A stretch of 64,000 nt of DNA from assembly GCF_001189295.1 (NCBI RefSeq), contig NZ_CP012159.1, forward strand, positions 10,621,856 through 10,685,855. Reading direction: 5' to 3'. The notes beneath the pieces were generated by a model. It had not been told where the DNA came from. It saw nothing but the letters and a program-made list of their open reading frames with translations, and ran no database searches. The position numbers and the translations under genes are program-made. The DNA is from Chondromyces crocatus (GTDB lineage Bacteria; Myxococcota_A; Polyangia; Polyangiales; Polyangiaceae). Every line of letters begins with the position of its first letter. The stretch's first letter is position 1. Shown here piece after piece: positions 52,466-60,901 of the stretch.

Positions 52466-53142
52466 GGTCGGTCCTGAATTTCTGGAAGAGTGATCTCTCC
52501 ATCGAAGGGGGTGTCGATGCCACAGAGCACTCTCCGACCCAGCCAGCGGACGCTCCGCTCACCATGGCCGTGCGCCCTCGTCTCATCGCCATCGGCGCCT
52601 CGACAGGCGGGCCCCGCGCCGTCGCCGCCGTCCTCGGAGACCGCCTGCACCCCATCTCCATCCCGGTTCTCCTCGTCCTTCATGTCTCTCAGCCGCTCGG
52701 TTCCACGGTGATCGCCTGGCTCGACAGCGTGATCCCGGCGACCGTGACCGAGGCAAGGCACGGTGAACCGCTGCCAGGTCCCAGAGAGGCCAGGGTCATC
52801 ATGGCGCCGGCCGATCGTCACCTCATCGTCCGCGGCGGCCGCCTCTGGTTGACCGACGACCCCCACGCGCACGACTGTCGCCCCTCGGTGGACGTCCTGC
52901 TTCACTCGGTCGCCGAAGCCTACGGAGCGCGGGCCGTCGGCTGCCTGCTGACCGGCATGGGACGCGATGGCGCAGAGGGGCTCTTGGCAATGCAGCGGGC
53001 TGGCGCCATGACGCTCGCGCAGGACGAAGCGAGTTCAACGGTCTTCGGGATGCCACGGGAGGCGATCCGCATCGGAGCGGCCCGGAAGGTCCTCCCCCTG
53101 TCCGACATCGCACCGACGATTTCTGCGCTCTCTGGGCGGTGA
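52462..53142 (+). CDS. CheB-type methylesterase lacking the receiver domain
   Basis: A 226-residue protein made of the CheB catalytic domain only. The triad is visible: Ser47 in IGASTGGP, His74 in LVLHVSQP and Asp169 in GMGRDGAEG. The N-terminal REC domain found in CheB and WspF is missing, so regulation by phosphorylation is not possible in the usual way. The TTG at 52462 overlaps the cheA stop (TTGA) with GGAG 8 nt upstream; ATG 52564 lacks a ribosome site but starts directly at the conserved part, so the first 34 residues are less certain. Confidence 0.88.
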   Translation: MRSVLNFWKSDLSIEGGVDATEHSPTQPADAPLTMAVRPRLIAIGASTGGPRAVAAVLGDRLHPISIPVLLVLHVSQPLGSTVIAWLDSVIPATVTEARHGEPLPGPREARVIMAPADRHLIVRGGRLWLTDDPHAHDCRPSVDVLLHSVAEAYGARAVGCLLTGMGRDGAEGLLAMQRAGAMTLAQDEASSTVFGMPREAIRIGAARKVLPLSDIAPTISALSGR

Positions 53143-53160
53143 GCGCGCGGGAGAACGACC

Positions 53161-54225
53161 ATGTACCCGGATATCTTGATCATCGACGATAGCTTGACGG
53201 TCCGCACCGATCTCCAGTCCGCACTCACGGCGGCCGGGTATCGCGTCACCGCGTGCTCCACCATGAGCTCCGGGCAGGAGGAGCTGCAACGCCAGCCCTT
53301 CGCCCTGCTCATCCTCGACGTCATCCTCCCCGACGGAGACGGGCTGGATCTGCTGCGCGTCCTCAAGGCCGATCCCGATCGAGCGGCAACGCGGGTCATC
53401 GTCCTGTCGACGGAATCCGAGGTGAAGAGCCGCGTCCGTGGCCTGGTGACCGGCGCGGACGAGTACGTCGGCAAGCCCTACGATCCCTCGTACATCCTCC
53501 GCTGTGTGCGTCGCTTTCTCGGTCCGGGTCCAGCAGGCTACCCGACACCCGACCGCGGCCTGAGCGAGCGGAAGATACTCGCCATCGGCGCCCGCTCCAC
53601 CTACCTCACCGTGCTGGCCGAGCGCCTCCGGATCGACCGGCACGACGTGACGCTCACCCACTCCCTGGAGGAGGCCGCCCAGCTCCTCTCGATCACCAGC
53701 GTGGACTGCATCGTGGTGGACGCCGCCGCGCCCGGCATCGACGCCGACGAGGTGTGTCGACGCCTGAAGCGCACGGCGACCTGGGCCTCCATCCCCGTCC
53801 TCCTGCTGGTCGACACACCGCCTCAGATCCGAGCGAACGGCCCCCTCTCACCCAACCTCGACGTGGTGACGGCCCGCTCGACGAACCTCACCTCCGTCCG
53901 CGCGCGGCTGAGAGAGCTGCTGCGGCAGCACAGCGCGGAATCGAGACAGAAGGGCCCACCGCCTTCCTCGAAGGAAGGCGTGAGCTCTCTCTTCAACCGC
54001 CTCGTCGCCGCGAGCGGGCTCCCGGCCGGCTCGGCCCGGATCACCCTGGAGCAGATCCTCCTGCGCGCCGGGATCGACGCGCACACCCTCACGGCGGAGC
54101 AGCTCCAGGCCGCGCTGCCGACCCTCGAGGATGGCCTCCTCGTCTTCATGCCTGCCGACGAGGTGCGCTCCCGCCTCCGGGCGATTGCAGCGCTCGCACG
54201 TCTCGCCGCCTCCACGCGCGCTTGA
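53161..54225 (+). CDS. Dual receiver-domain output protein
   Basis: A 354-residue response regulator. REC1 (about 4-125) is complete: acidic pair IIDDS, phospho-acceptor Asp53 in LILDVILPDGDG, Thr/Ser switch in VLSTESEV and Lys in VGKPYD. REC2 (about 138-255) lacks the acidic pair (ILAIGARS) but keeps an Asp at position 187 (VVDAAAPG), so it is probably a pseudo-receiver. The C-terminal about 90 residues form a helical domain that I do not recognise (RLVAASGLPAGSARITLEQ in parts). No GGDEF, HD-GYP or DNA-binding domain is present. It is last in the operon, the position taken by WspR in Wsp systems. Confidence 0.85.
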   Translation: MYPDILIIDDSLTVRTDLQSALTAAGYRVTACSTMSSGQEELQRQPFALLILDVILPDGDGLDLLRVLKADPDRAATRVIVLSTESEVKSRVRGLVTGADEYVGKPYDPSYILRCVRRFLGPGPAGYPTPDRGLSERKILAIGARSTYLTVLAERLRIDRHDVTLTHSLEEAAQLLSITSVDCIVVDAAAPGIDADEVCRRLKRTATWASIPVLLLVDTPPQIRANGPLSPNLDVVTARSTNLTSVRARLRELLRQHSAESRQKGPPPSSKEGVSSLFNRLVAASGLPAGSARITLEQILLRAGIDAHTLTAEQLQAALPTLEDGLLVFMPADEVRSRLRAIAALARLAASTRA

Positions 54226-54286
54226 TGCGGAACCGAGCCGCCCTGCGTAGAGTACGCGCCTCGATATCCCAGGAGGGAAGGATCCC

Positions 54287-55303
54287 ATGAGCGACATCAA
54301 CCGCGTTCTCCGTCTCGCCGCGCGCCCCAAGGGCATGGTCCAGGACAGCGACTTCGACCTCCGGGAAGAGCCGCGACCGGAGCTCACGAAAGAAGGACAG
54401 GTCCTGGTTCGCAACCTCTACCTGTCCGTGGATCCCACGCAGCGCGGCTGGATCGAGCGCGACTCGTACCTGCCCGCCGTGGCCATCGGCGAGGTCATGC
54501 GCTCCTTCGGCGCCGGCCGGGTGGTCGCCTCGAACGACCCCGACTTCGCACCGGGAGACCTGGTGAGCGGCATGGTCGGCTGGCAGGACCACGTCGTGCT
54601 GCCCACGAAGGGTGGCGGGCGCCCCACGAAGCTACCCCCCGGTGTCCCCCTCACCAACGCGCTGAGCATCCTCGGCTTGACCGGGCTGACGGCGTACTTC
54701 GGGCTGCTCGACATCGGCCGCCCGAAAGAAGGGGAGACCGTGGTCGTCTCCGGCGCCGCGGGCGCCACCGGCATGGCGGTCGGACAGATCGCGAAGCTGA
54801 AGGGTTGTCGCGTCGTCGGCATCGCCGGGGGCAAGGACAAGTGCGACTGGATCACGGGCGAACTCGGCTTCGACGCCGCCATCGACTACAAGGCGGAGGA
54901 CGTCGCGAAGCGGCTCGAAGAGACCTGCCCCAAGCGGATCGACATCTACTTCGACAACGTGGGGGGCGACATCCTCGACGCCGCGCTGCTCCACCTCGCC
55001 ATGCGCGGACGGGTGGTCCTGTGCGGGGCCATCTCCGGGTACAACGACGCCAGCGCGTTGAAGGGCCCCAAGAACTACCTCAGCCTCCTGGTCCAGCGCG
55101 GCCGCATGGAGGGCTTCATCATCCTCGATTACTTCGATCGCGTCGGGGAAGCCTTCCAGGAACTCGGCGCCTGGTTCCAGGCCGGGAAGCTCAAGGATCG
55201 GGTGGACGTGGTCGACGGGTTGGAGAACGCTCCGGCCGCGCTTCGTCGTCTGTTCACGGGAAAGAACACCGGCAAGCAGCTCCTCAAAATCGCCGAGGGC
55301 TGA
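54287..55303 (+). CDS. NADP-dependent reductase, CurA / leukotriene B4 dehydrogenase-like
   Basis: A 338-residue medium-chain reductase of the double-bond reductase type. Key phrases: LYLSVDPTQRGWI near residue 45, the nucleotide motif VVVSGAAGATGMAVGQIAK near 145, GIAGGKDKCDW, and DIYFDNVGGDILDAAL. It lacks zinc ligands, as expected. It would reduce alpha,beta-unsaturated ketones or aldehydes with NADPH. AGGAGGGA precedes ATG 54287. A strong hairpin follows at 55332-55365. A short direct repeat GGCTGAATCGA around the stop codon (at 55301 and 55322) suggests a small slippage duplication. Confidence 0.93.
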   Translation: MSDINRVLRLAARPKGMVQDSDFDLREEPRPELTKEGQVLVRNLYLSVDPTQRGWIERDSYLPAVAIGEVMRSFGAGRVVASNDPDFAPGDLVSGMVGWQDHVVLPTKGGGRPTKLPPGVPLTNALSILGLTGLTAYFGLLDIGRPKEGETVVVSGAAGATGMAVGQIAKLKGCRVVGIAGGKDKCDWITGELGFDAAIDYKAEDVAKRLEETCPKRIDIYFDNVGGDILDAALLHLAMRGRVVLCGAISGYNDASALKGPKNYLSLLVQRGRMEGFIILDYFDRVGEAFQELGAWFQAGKLKDRVDVVDGLENAPAALRRLFTGKNTGKQLLKIAEG

Positions 55304-55331
55304 ATCGAACCGATGGCCGTCGGCTGAATCG

Positions 55332-55365
55332 ATGAGGGCCCCCCCCGGGTCTCCTGGGCCCTCAT
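55332..55365 (+). terminator. Hairpin terminator after the CurA-like gene
   Basis: Perfect 10-bp stem ATGAGGGCCC (55332-55341) with GGGCCCTCAT (55356-55365), 14-nt loop, 29 nt after the stop codon and before the transporter gene start at 55403. Confidence 0.6.
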
Positions 55366-55402
55366 TGACAACCCACCTCCGCAGCGCTCCCATCCGCCGC
55401 CC

Positions 55403-56674
55403 ATGGGCCTGGTCCTCCTGGTCTTCGCGGCGACGTACATCCTGATCACGGCGCGTCACCTGCGCTTCTTGCCCATTGGCCGTCCCGCGGGCGCGCTGCT
55501 GGGCGCCTGCGCGATGGTCGCGATCGGAGAGATGTCGCCGCCCTGGGGGCTGCACCCGGCCGAGGCATTCGGCGCGGTCGAACCCAACACCATCGGCCTC
55601 TTGCTCGGCATGATGTTGCTCGCCGCAGCGCTCGACGAAGGCGGCTTCTTCGAGCAGCTCGCCGCGATGGTCACGCGCCGTCGGCTCTCACCGCGCGCAC
55701 TGCTCCACGTGATCACCCTCGGTTCGGGCCTGCTCGCCGCCTTGCTGGTGAACGACTCGGTCTGCGTGATGGCCACCCCGGTCGTCGCGCGCATCGTCCG
55801 GCACATGGGCTTGCCACGCGTCCCCTACCTGCTCGCCCTGGCCATGGGCGCGAACGCGGGCAGCGCGCTCACCGTGGCGGGCAACCCGCAGAACATGCTG
55901 GTCGCGCAGCTCTCGGGGATCTCCTACAGCGAGTACCTGCTCAAGGCAGGCCCAGCGGCCTTGCTCGGGCTCCTGGCCACGTCGGGCATGCTCGACCTGC
56001 TCCTCTCCAGCAAGCTCCACGCGACCACCTCGCCCTCTTCGCCCACCGACGCTGCCGCGATCCCAGCCACCTTCACGGAGCCCAGCCGGCCCGGCCGGGA
56101 CGCGCGCATGGCGCTCCTCTGCCTCGCCGGCGTCTCGGTCGCCTTCATCGCCGGCGCGAACCTGGCCTGGTCCGCGCTCGGCGCGGCCGCCGTGGTCATC
56201 CTGCTGCGACGCCGCGACGCCTCCCCCCTGTTCGCGCGCGTCGAGTGGACGGTGCTGGTGTTCTTCGGCGCCCTGTTCGTCGTCGTCGCCGGCCTGCAGA
56301 AGACCGGGCTACCCGAGTACTACCTGCGAGAGATCGGCGCCCACATGCCGACGACACCGGCGCTGGGCCTCCTCAGCCTCTCCGGCGTCCTCGCCGTCGC
56401 CTCCCAGATCGTCTCCAACGTGCCGATCATCCTGCTCGCCGAGCCCTGGATCCGCACCCTCCCCGACCCTCACGCCGCCTGGCTCGCGACCGCGCTGGCG
56501 ACGACCCTCGCCGGCAACCTCACCCTCCTCGGCTCGGTCGCCAACATCATCGTCATCGAGACCGCGGGAGCGCAGTCCGAGATCGGCTTCCGGGGTTACG
56601 CGAAGGTCGGCGTCCCCGTCACCCTGGTCTCCATGGCGGTGGCCCTCGGGTGGATCCTGCTCACCCACTACTGA
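55403..56674 (+). CDS. Ion transporter of the ArsB/NhaD superfamily
   Basis: A 423-residue membrane protein with about eleven helices, fitting the ion-transporter superfamily that includes ArsB, NhaD and SLC13-like carriers. Paired signature stretches: LLVNDSVCVMATPVV near residue 120 and the inverted equivalent QIVSNVPIILLAEPW near residue 335, each with Asn in the helix break. GANAGSALTVAGNPQNMLV near residue 155 and GNLTLLGSVANIIVIETAG near 375 are also typical. The ion (arsenite, sodium/proton or an anion) cannot be told. Its 3' end overlaps the convergent kinase gene by 14 nt. Confidence 0.88.
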   Translation: MGLVLLVFAATYILITARHLRFLPIGRPAGALLGACAMVAIGEMSPPWGLHPAEAFGAVEPNTIGLLLGMMLLAAALDEGGFFEQLAAMVTRRRLSPRALLHVITLGSGLLAALLVNDSVCVMATPVVARIVRHMGLPRVPYLLALAMGANAGSALTVAGNPQNMLVAQLSGISYSEYLLKAGPAALLGLLATSGMLDLLLSSKLHATTSPSSPTDAAAIPATFTEPSRPGRDARMALLCLAGVSVAFIAGANLAWSALGAAAVVILLRRRDASPLFARVEWTVLVFFGALFVVVAGLQKTGLPEYYLREIGAHMPTTPALGLLSLSGVLAVASQIVSNVPIILLAEPWIRTLPDPHAAWLATALATTLAGNLTLLGSVANIIVIETAGAQSEIGFRGYAKVGVPVTLVSMAVALGWILLTHY

Positions 56675-57956
56675 CACCGAGCGCCAGCCCCACCCGCGCC
56701 AGCGCGCGCCGCAGCAGCGACGGGCGTGACGTGGACGGCGGCGCATCGAGTCCGGCCCAGGGCGAAGGTCGCTCTCCCGAAGCGGGCGGCGGCGTCTCCC
56801 CCATCGAGGTCGAGCCTGGCGCCGGCGTGTAGCCGGTCGACTCGCCCATCGCGTCGACCAGCGCCGTCGCGGGGACAGGGGTCTCTGCGCTGCTCGGCGG
56901 TGCGATGGCCTCGATCACCGCGGGCGGGCCGAAATCCAGCGCCCTGAGCGCCCGCTGCCGGGACCTCCGCGCCGCCAGGATCTCCTCGCTGAAATTCTCC
57001 CGCAGCCACTCCCCGAAGCGGAGCGGGCTCCCCATCAGGTTCGCGGAGATCGCGTAGCGCGTCAGGTCCGCCAGCATCTCGCTGGCGCTCCCGTACCGAT
57101 CCTCCCGCCGTGGCTCCAGCGCCCGCATGGTGATCGCATGCAGCACCGCCTCGTCGGGCAGCATCCGCTCGGGCGGCAACGGGATGTCCGCACGCCGCGC
57201 CATCGCGAGCAGATCATCGAACCCCCCTGTGGCCCGGTACAGCTTGCGGCCCGAGAGCAGCTCCCAGAGCAGGATCCCCGCCGCGAACACGTCCGCGCGC
57301 TCGTCGAGGGCCTCCCCGCGCGCGTGCTCCGGGCTCATGTACCCCGCCTTGCCTTGCAGCGCGTCCTCCAGCGATCCCTTCAGGGCCGCGTCCTGCGCCC
57401 CCAGCCCCTCCGGCGCCTCCAGCGCGTCCCCTTCGGCCGCGAGCGCTGCCGCCTGGTGCGCCCGTGCGATACCGAAGTCACAGAGCTTCACCTCGCCCTC
57501 GAAGCTGAGCAGCACGTTCGACGGCGAGACGTCCCGGTGCAGCACCCCCATGCGGTGGGCGTAGGACAGCGCCATCAGCGTCTCGACCACCACGAACAGC
57601 GAGAACTCCACCGGCACCGGGACCCGCTGCCGCGCCGAACGGCGGAGCAGCTCCCGCAGATCGAGCCCCTCCACGTACTCCATCGCGATGTACAGCGTGT
57701 CGTCGTCCCGGCCCAGGTCCTCCACCTGGACCACGCTCCCGTGCCGCAGCCGTGCCGCCAGCTTCGCCTCCGCGATGAGCATCTCGGCGAACCGCGTCTT
57801 GCCAGCCAGCTTCGGCGTGACCTCCTTGACCACCAGGAGCCGCGTCGCCCCCAGGGTGGTGCACTCTCGGGCCAGGTAGATGTCAGCCATCCCGCCGCGG
57901 CCGATCCGGTCGAAGAGGGTGTAGCGGCCCAGGCGGGAGGGGAGGCGGCGACTCAT
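56661..57956 (-). CDS. Eukaryotic-type Ser/Thr protein kinase
   Basis: A 431-residue kinase. The domain (about 10-290) shows RIGRGGMADIY, a Lys in VVKEV, catalytic loop HRDVSPSN beginning at about His140 (RD type), DFGIARAH and GYMSPEHARGE. An insertion of about 25 residues sits just after DFG. The C-terminal 140 residues are Pro/Ser/Thr/Ala-rich, then a short Arg-rich tail. It has no transmembrane helix. Start ATG 57956 begins at MSRRLPSRLGRYTLF; longer frames are Arg-rich filler. It is the last gene of the fumarase-PP2C-propeller-kinase strand, about 145 nt after the propeller gene. Confidence 0.9.
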   Translation of the reverse strand: MSRRLPSRLGRYTLFDRIGRGGMADIYLARECTTLGATRLLVVKEVTPKLAGKTRFAEMLIAEAKLAARLRHGSVVQVEDLGRDDDTLYIAMEYVEGLDLRELLRRSARQRVPVPVEFSLFVVVETLMALSYAHRMGVLHRDVSPSNVLLSFEGEVKLCDFGIARAHQAAALAAEGDALEAPEGLGAQDAALKGSLEDALQGKAGYMSPEHARGEALDERADVFAAGILLWELLSGRKLYRATGGFDDLLAMARRADIPLPPERMLPDEAVLHAITMRALEPRREDRYGSASEMLADLTRYAISANLMGSPLRFGEWLRENFSEEILAARRSRQRALRALDFGPPAVIEAIAPPSSAETPVPATALVDAMGESTGYTPAPGSTSMGETPPPASGERPSPWAGLDAPPSTSRPSLLRRALARVGLALGVSSG

Positions 57957-58144
57957 CGCGTAGGCTCTCCCTCCTGCCAGAGGCCTTCCCAGTGGGCCAA
58001 CAAAGTGGCGTCGCGGTCCCCCCACCCCCTTTGGCGTCAGCGAGCGCTCACCTCCGCCGCCGCTCGGCAAGGCCCCTGCCTTCGCGCTCTCAGCGAGGAC
58101 TCACCCCCCGCCGTCGCTCGGCGAGTCCCCTGCCTTCGCGCTCC
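57957..58144 (-). repeat. Direct duplication of the propeller-gene 3' end
   Basis: The segment 58097-58144, which spans the last codons of the beta-propeller gene, is repeated with about 80-90 percent identity at 58043-58090, an offset of 54 bp. Both copies contain CCCCTGCCTTCGCGCTC. A third weaker similarity lies around 58031-58042 (GCGTCAGCGAGCGCTC). The duplication lies between the propeller and kinase genes. Confidence 0.65.
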
Positions 58145-59255
58145 TGGGCCGGATCCGACGGATCACCACCTCTGCCCCCTGAGCCCGCGCCACGTGCAGC
58201 CCGTCCAGACTCACGGCGACCGGCCCTTCGTTGCTCGCAGCGCTCTGCCGCCGGATGGCACGCGCCACCCCGCCGTCCAGGGGCTGCCGGACGAGACGTC
58301 GCCCCGTCCCATCCTCTCCCCCGACCTCCCACAGCACGCTCTCACCCGACGGGTGGATGAGCATCGCTCCCAGCGCGCCTCCTGCCCTCGACCCCCTCAC
58401 CGTGAGCGGGAACCTCTCCACGTGGCCGGACTCCAGCGCCACGACGAACGTCGTCCCGACCCCCTGCTCCGCCCACGCGACCACCACCCGATCCCGCACG
58501 AACTCCAGCGTCACGTGCCCACCCGCCGTCGGCTCCACCCCGAGCGCGATGCGCCTCGTCGCTTCCCCGCCCAGCAGGTCCCGCAGCTCCAACGCCCCGG
58601 CGCGCACCAGCGCGAGGTGAGCCCCCGTCGCATCGCCCGAAAGCGCGAGCACCGGCGGTACTTCTCGTGCGGAGGGGCGCTCGACCACCCGCACCGTCGG
58701 CCGCGGCCCCAGCCGCCAGGCCGAGATGCCTCCGTCGAACGAGGCCGCGACCACCCCGGCCCCCCCGGCCACCCAACCGTAGGCACTGACGCCGAGCGCC
58801 CTCCCCTCCCCCTCTGCATCCCGCGGTCCCAGCCCGAGCGCGAGCCCACCACGAGAGCGGTCGAAGATCTGCAGGTTCACATCGATGACGTCGCCCTGGT
58901 TCGGGTTCGCGTGCTGCACCGCGAACCACCTCCCGTCGGGCGAGAAGGAACACGACAGCGTGGCGAAGAAGCCGAAGTAATCGGCCTCGTCGTCCTCCAT
59001 GTCCGCCTGGAAATACGCGCCGTCGTAGGTGTGACCCAGCCGGTACGAGGTGCGCCGCTCCCCGCCGGGCAGCTCGAACACCAGCACCCGGGGCGCATGC
59101 TCCGAGAGCCCCACCGCCAGAAACTCACCGGATGGGTCGAAGGCGAGGCACCCGACGCGAGGCCCCACCTCGCTGATGCTGGGACCGAGACGCCCTCGGC
59201 CCTTCCGTGCGGCTTTGGCCAGCGCATCCAGCGCTGCCGTCAGGTCGATGCGCAT
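58101..59255 (-). CDS. Beta-propeller (WD40-like) repeat protein
   Basis: A 384-residue protein without signal peptide. It reads as repeated blades: GCLAFDPSGEFLAVGLSE, CSFSPDGRWFAVQHAN, and MLIHPSGESVLWEVGGE, each with the P-S/D-G turn typical of WD40/PQQ-like propellers. It is probably cytoplasmic and a scaffold or regulator. The gene lies 12 nt after the GAF/PP2C phosphatase and before a kinase gene, so it may be the partner of one or both. ATG 59255 follows the phosphatase stop at 59268. Confidence 0.78.
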   Translation of the reverse strand: MRIDLTAALDALAKAARKGRGRLGPSISEVGPRVGCLAFDPSGEFLAVGLSEHAPRVLVFELPGGERRTSYRLGHTYDGAYFQADMEDDEADYFGFFATLSCSFSPDGRWFAVQHANPNQGDVIDVNLQIFDRSRGGLALGLGPRDAEGEGRALGVSAYGWVAGGAGVVAASFDGGISAWRLGPRPTVRVVERPSAREVPPVLALSGDATGAHLALVRAGALELRDLLGGEATRRIALGVEPTAGGHVTLEFVRDRVVVAWAEQGVGTTFVVALESGHVERFPLTVRGSRAGGALGAMLIHPSGESVLWEVGGEDGTGRRLVRQPLDGGVARAIRRQSAASNEGPVAVSLDGLHVARAQGAEVVIRRIRPRSAKAGDSPSDGGG

Positions 59256-59267
59256 CCGGGGCGTACA

Positions 59268-60830
59268 TCACGACCGCGCGCGGGGAGCAAGCCGGCGCAG
59301 CCCGAGCAGCGTGATGTCGTCGGCGGGCGGCGCCGCGGCGACGTGGTCTCGCAGCGCCCCTTCGACGCCAGCCAGCACCTGGCCGAGCGGGTCCCCTGCC
59401 CGTCCCACCAGGCCGAGGAACCGCGCCTCACCGAAGGGCTCTTCCGCCTCGCTCAGCGCATCGACCACGCCGTCCGTGAAGGCGATCAGCGCGTCTCCCG
59501 GTGCGACGGACACCTGACGCCGAGCGAACTCCATGTCCCGCTCCGCCCCCAGCACCGGACCCGTCTCGCCGAGGCGAACGAGCTCCCCCCCCGCCCGCAC
59601 CAGGATCGGCGCCTCGTGCCCGCAGTTCACGTAGCTCAGCTCCCCGGTCGCCGGATCGAGGATGCCCACGAACGCCGTCGTGAACATCGCCGACCGACCG
59701 TGATGCTCGGCGACGAACTCGTTCACGGGGCCCACGATGGCGAGCACATCGCCCCCTGCGCGCGCCGCATGGGTCCGGATCAGCCCCCGCACCAGCGCCA
59801 TCAAGAGCGCCGCAGCGACCCCCTTGTCGCAGACGTCGGCCACGACGAGCACCACCCGTTCGCCGGGCAAGGCGAACACGTCGTAGAAATCCCCGGAGAG
59901 GTGCCGCGCTGGCAGAAACCGGACCCCCAGCTCCCAGCCCGGCAGGTCCGGCAGCTCGTGCGGCAGGAACTCGGCCTGGATGAGCTGCCCCACCTGCATC
60001 TCTCGCTCGATCGCCTGGAGCCCTTGCAGCGCCTGATCCCGTGCCACGGCCAGCTCCGCCTGCACCGCCTCCAGCTCCTTCACCCGCGCCTTCAGCGCCT
60101 CGTCGGTCTGGCCGAAGAGCATGGCGTTGTGGATGGCGATCGCGGCCTGGGCGGCGAAGGCTTCCAGCAGCTCCTGGTCGTCGCCCGTGAACTGCCCCGT
60201 GACCCCCGGGTTGTCGACGTAGAGCACCCCGATCACCCGCCCCCGGATGGAGAGCGGCGCCGCCATGATGCTCGTCAGCCGATGCATGGTGACGCTGTTC
60301 TGGTTGGCGAAGCGCAGGTCCTCGCGGGCGTCGCTGGTCACGATGCTCCGTTGCGACCGGATCACCTCCGAGATCACCGACGTGCTGAACGCGAAGTCCC
60401 GCCCTTCGAGCGTCCGCTGATCCAGGTTCCGGGCGAGCCGCACGCCGAGCCCCCCTTGCTCGTCCAGCAGCACCAGGTAGCCGCGCGTCGCCTCCGTCAA
60501 TCGGATCACCTGGTCGAGCACCTGCTGGAGCACCGTCTGCAAGTCGAGCGAGGCGGTGATCGAGCGGCTCACCTCGAACAGGGCACGACCCCGTGTATCG
60601 CGCGCCGTGGCGCTGGAGAGCACCTGGTGGTGCTCCGACGCGAAGCGGTGGAAATCGCCGAGGCTGCGCGCCACCTCTTCGAGCTGCCCCAGCACCTCCA
60701 CGGGCAGCTTCACGCCGCGAGCGCGCACCGAGCCGAGCAAGCTGGCCATCCGGTAGCGCAACACGCTCACCTGGCCCACGAGCCTCTCCATCAACGTGAG
60801 GCCGTCGTCGCCGCGTCGCACGCTCTCCAT
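59268..60830 (-). CDS. GAF domain PP2C (SpoIIE/RsbU-type) phosphatase
   Basis: A 520-residue protein that should dephosphorylate Ser/Thr in anti-sigma antagonists or similar targets. After an N-terminal helical segment comes a GAF domain (about 95-240) with LDLQTVLQQVLDQVIRLTEA and HRLTSIMAAPLSIRGRVIGVLYVDNP in parts, then a coiled-coil linker (ALKARVKELEAVQAELAVA), then the SpoIIE phosphatase with metal-site blocks GDFYDVF, VADVCDKGVAAAL and TDGVVDALS, and the end DDITLLGL. ATG 60830 was chosen over a TTG at 60866. It lies 71 nt after fumarase and 12 nt before the propeller gene. Confidence 0.92.
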   Translation of the reverse strand: MESVRRGDDGLTLMERLVGQVSVLRYRMASLLGSVRARGVKLPVEVLGQLEEVARSLGDFHRFASEHHQVLSSATARDTRGRALFEVSRSITASLDLQTVLQQVLDQVIRLTEATRGYLVLLDEQGGLGVRLARNLDQRTLEGRDFAFSTSVISEVIRSQRSIVTSDAREDLRFANQNSVTMHRLTSIMAAPLSIRGRVIGVLYVDNPGVTGQFTGDDQELLEAFAAQAAIAIHNAMLFGQTDEALKARVKELEAVQAELAVARDQALQGLQAIEREMQVGQLIQAEFLPHELPDLPGWELGVRFLPARHLSGDFYDVFALPGERVVLVVADVCDKGVAAALLMALVRGLIRTHAARAGGDVLAIVGPVNEFVAEHHGRSAMFTTAFVGILDPATGELSYVNCGHEAPILVRAGGELVRLGETGPVLGAERDMEFARRQVSVAPGDALIAFTDGVVDALSEAEEPFGEARFLGLVGRAGDPLGQVLAGVEGALRDHVAAAPPADDITLLGLRRLAPRARS

Positions 60831-60901
60831 GCCGATCCCCCCGAGCGCGCCACCGAGGCGCAGCAAGGGCGAAGCCTAGCAGCCCCAGGCTCCGCCCACG
60901 C

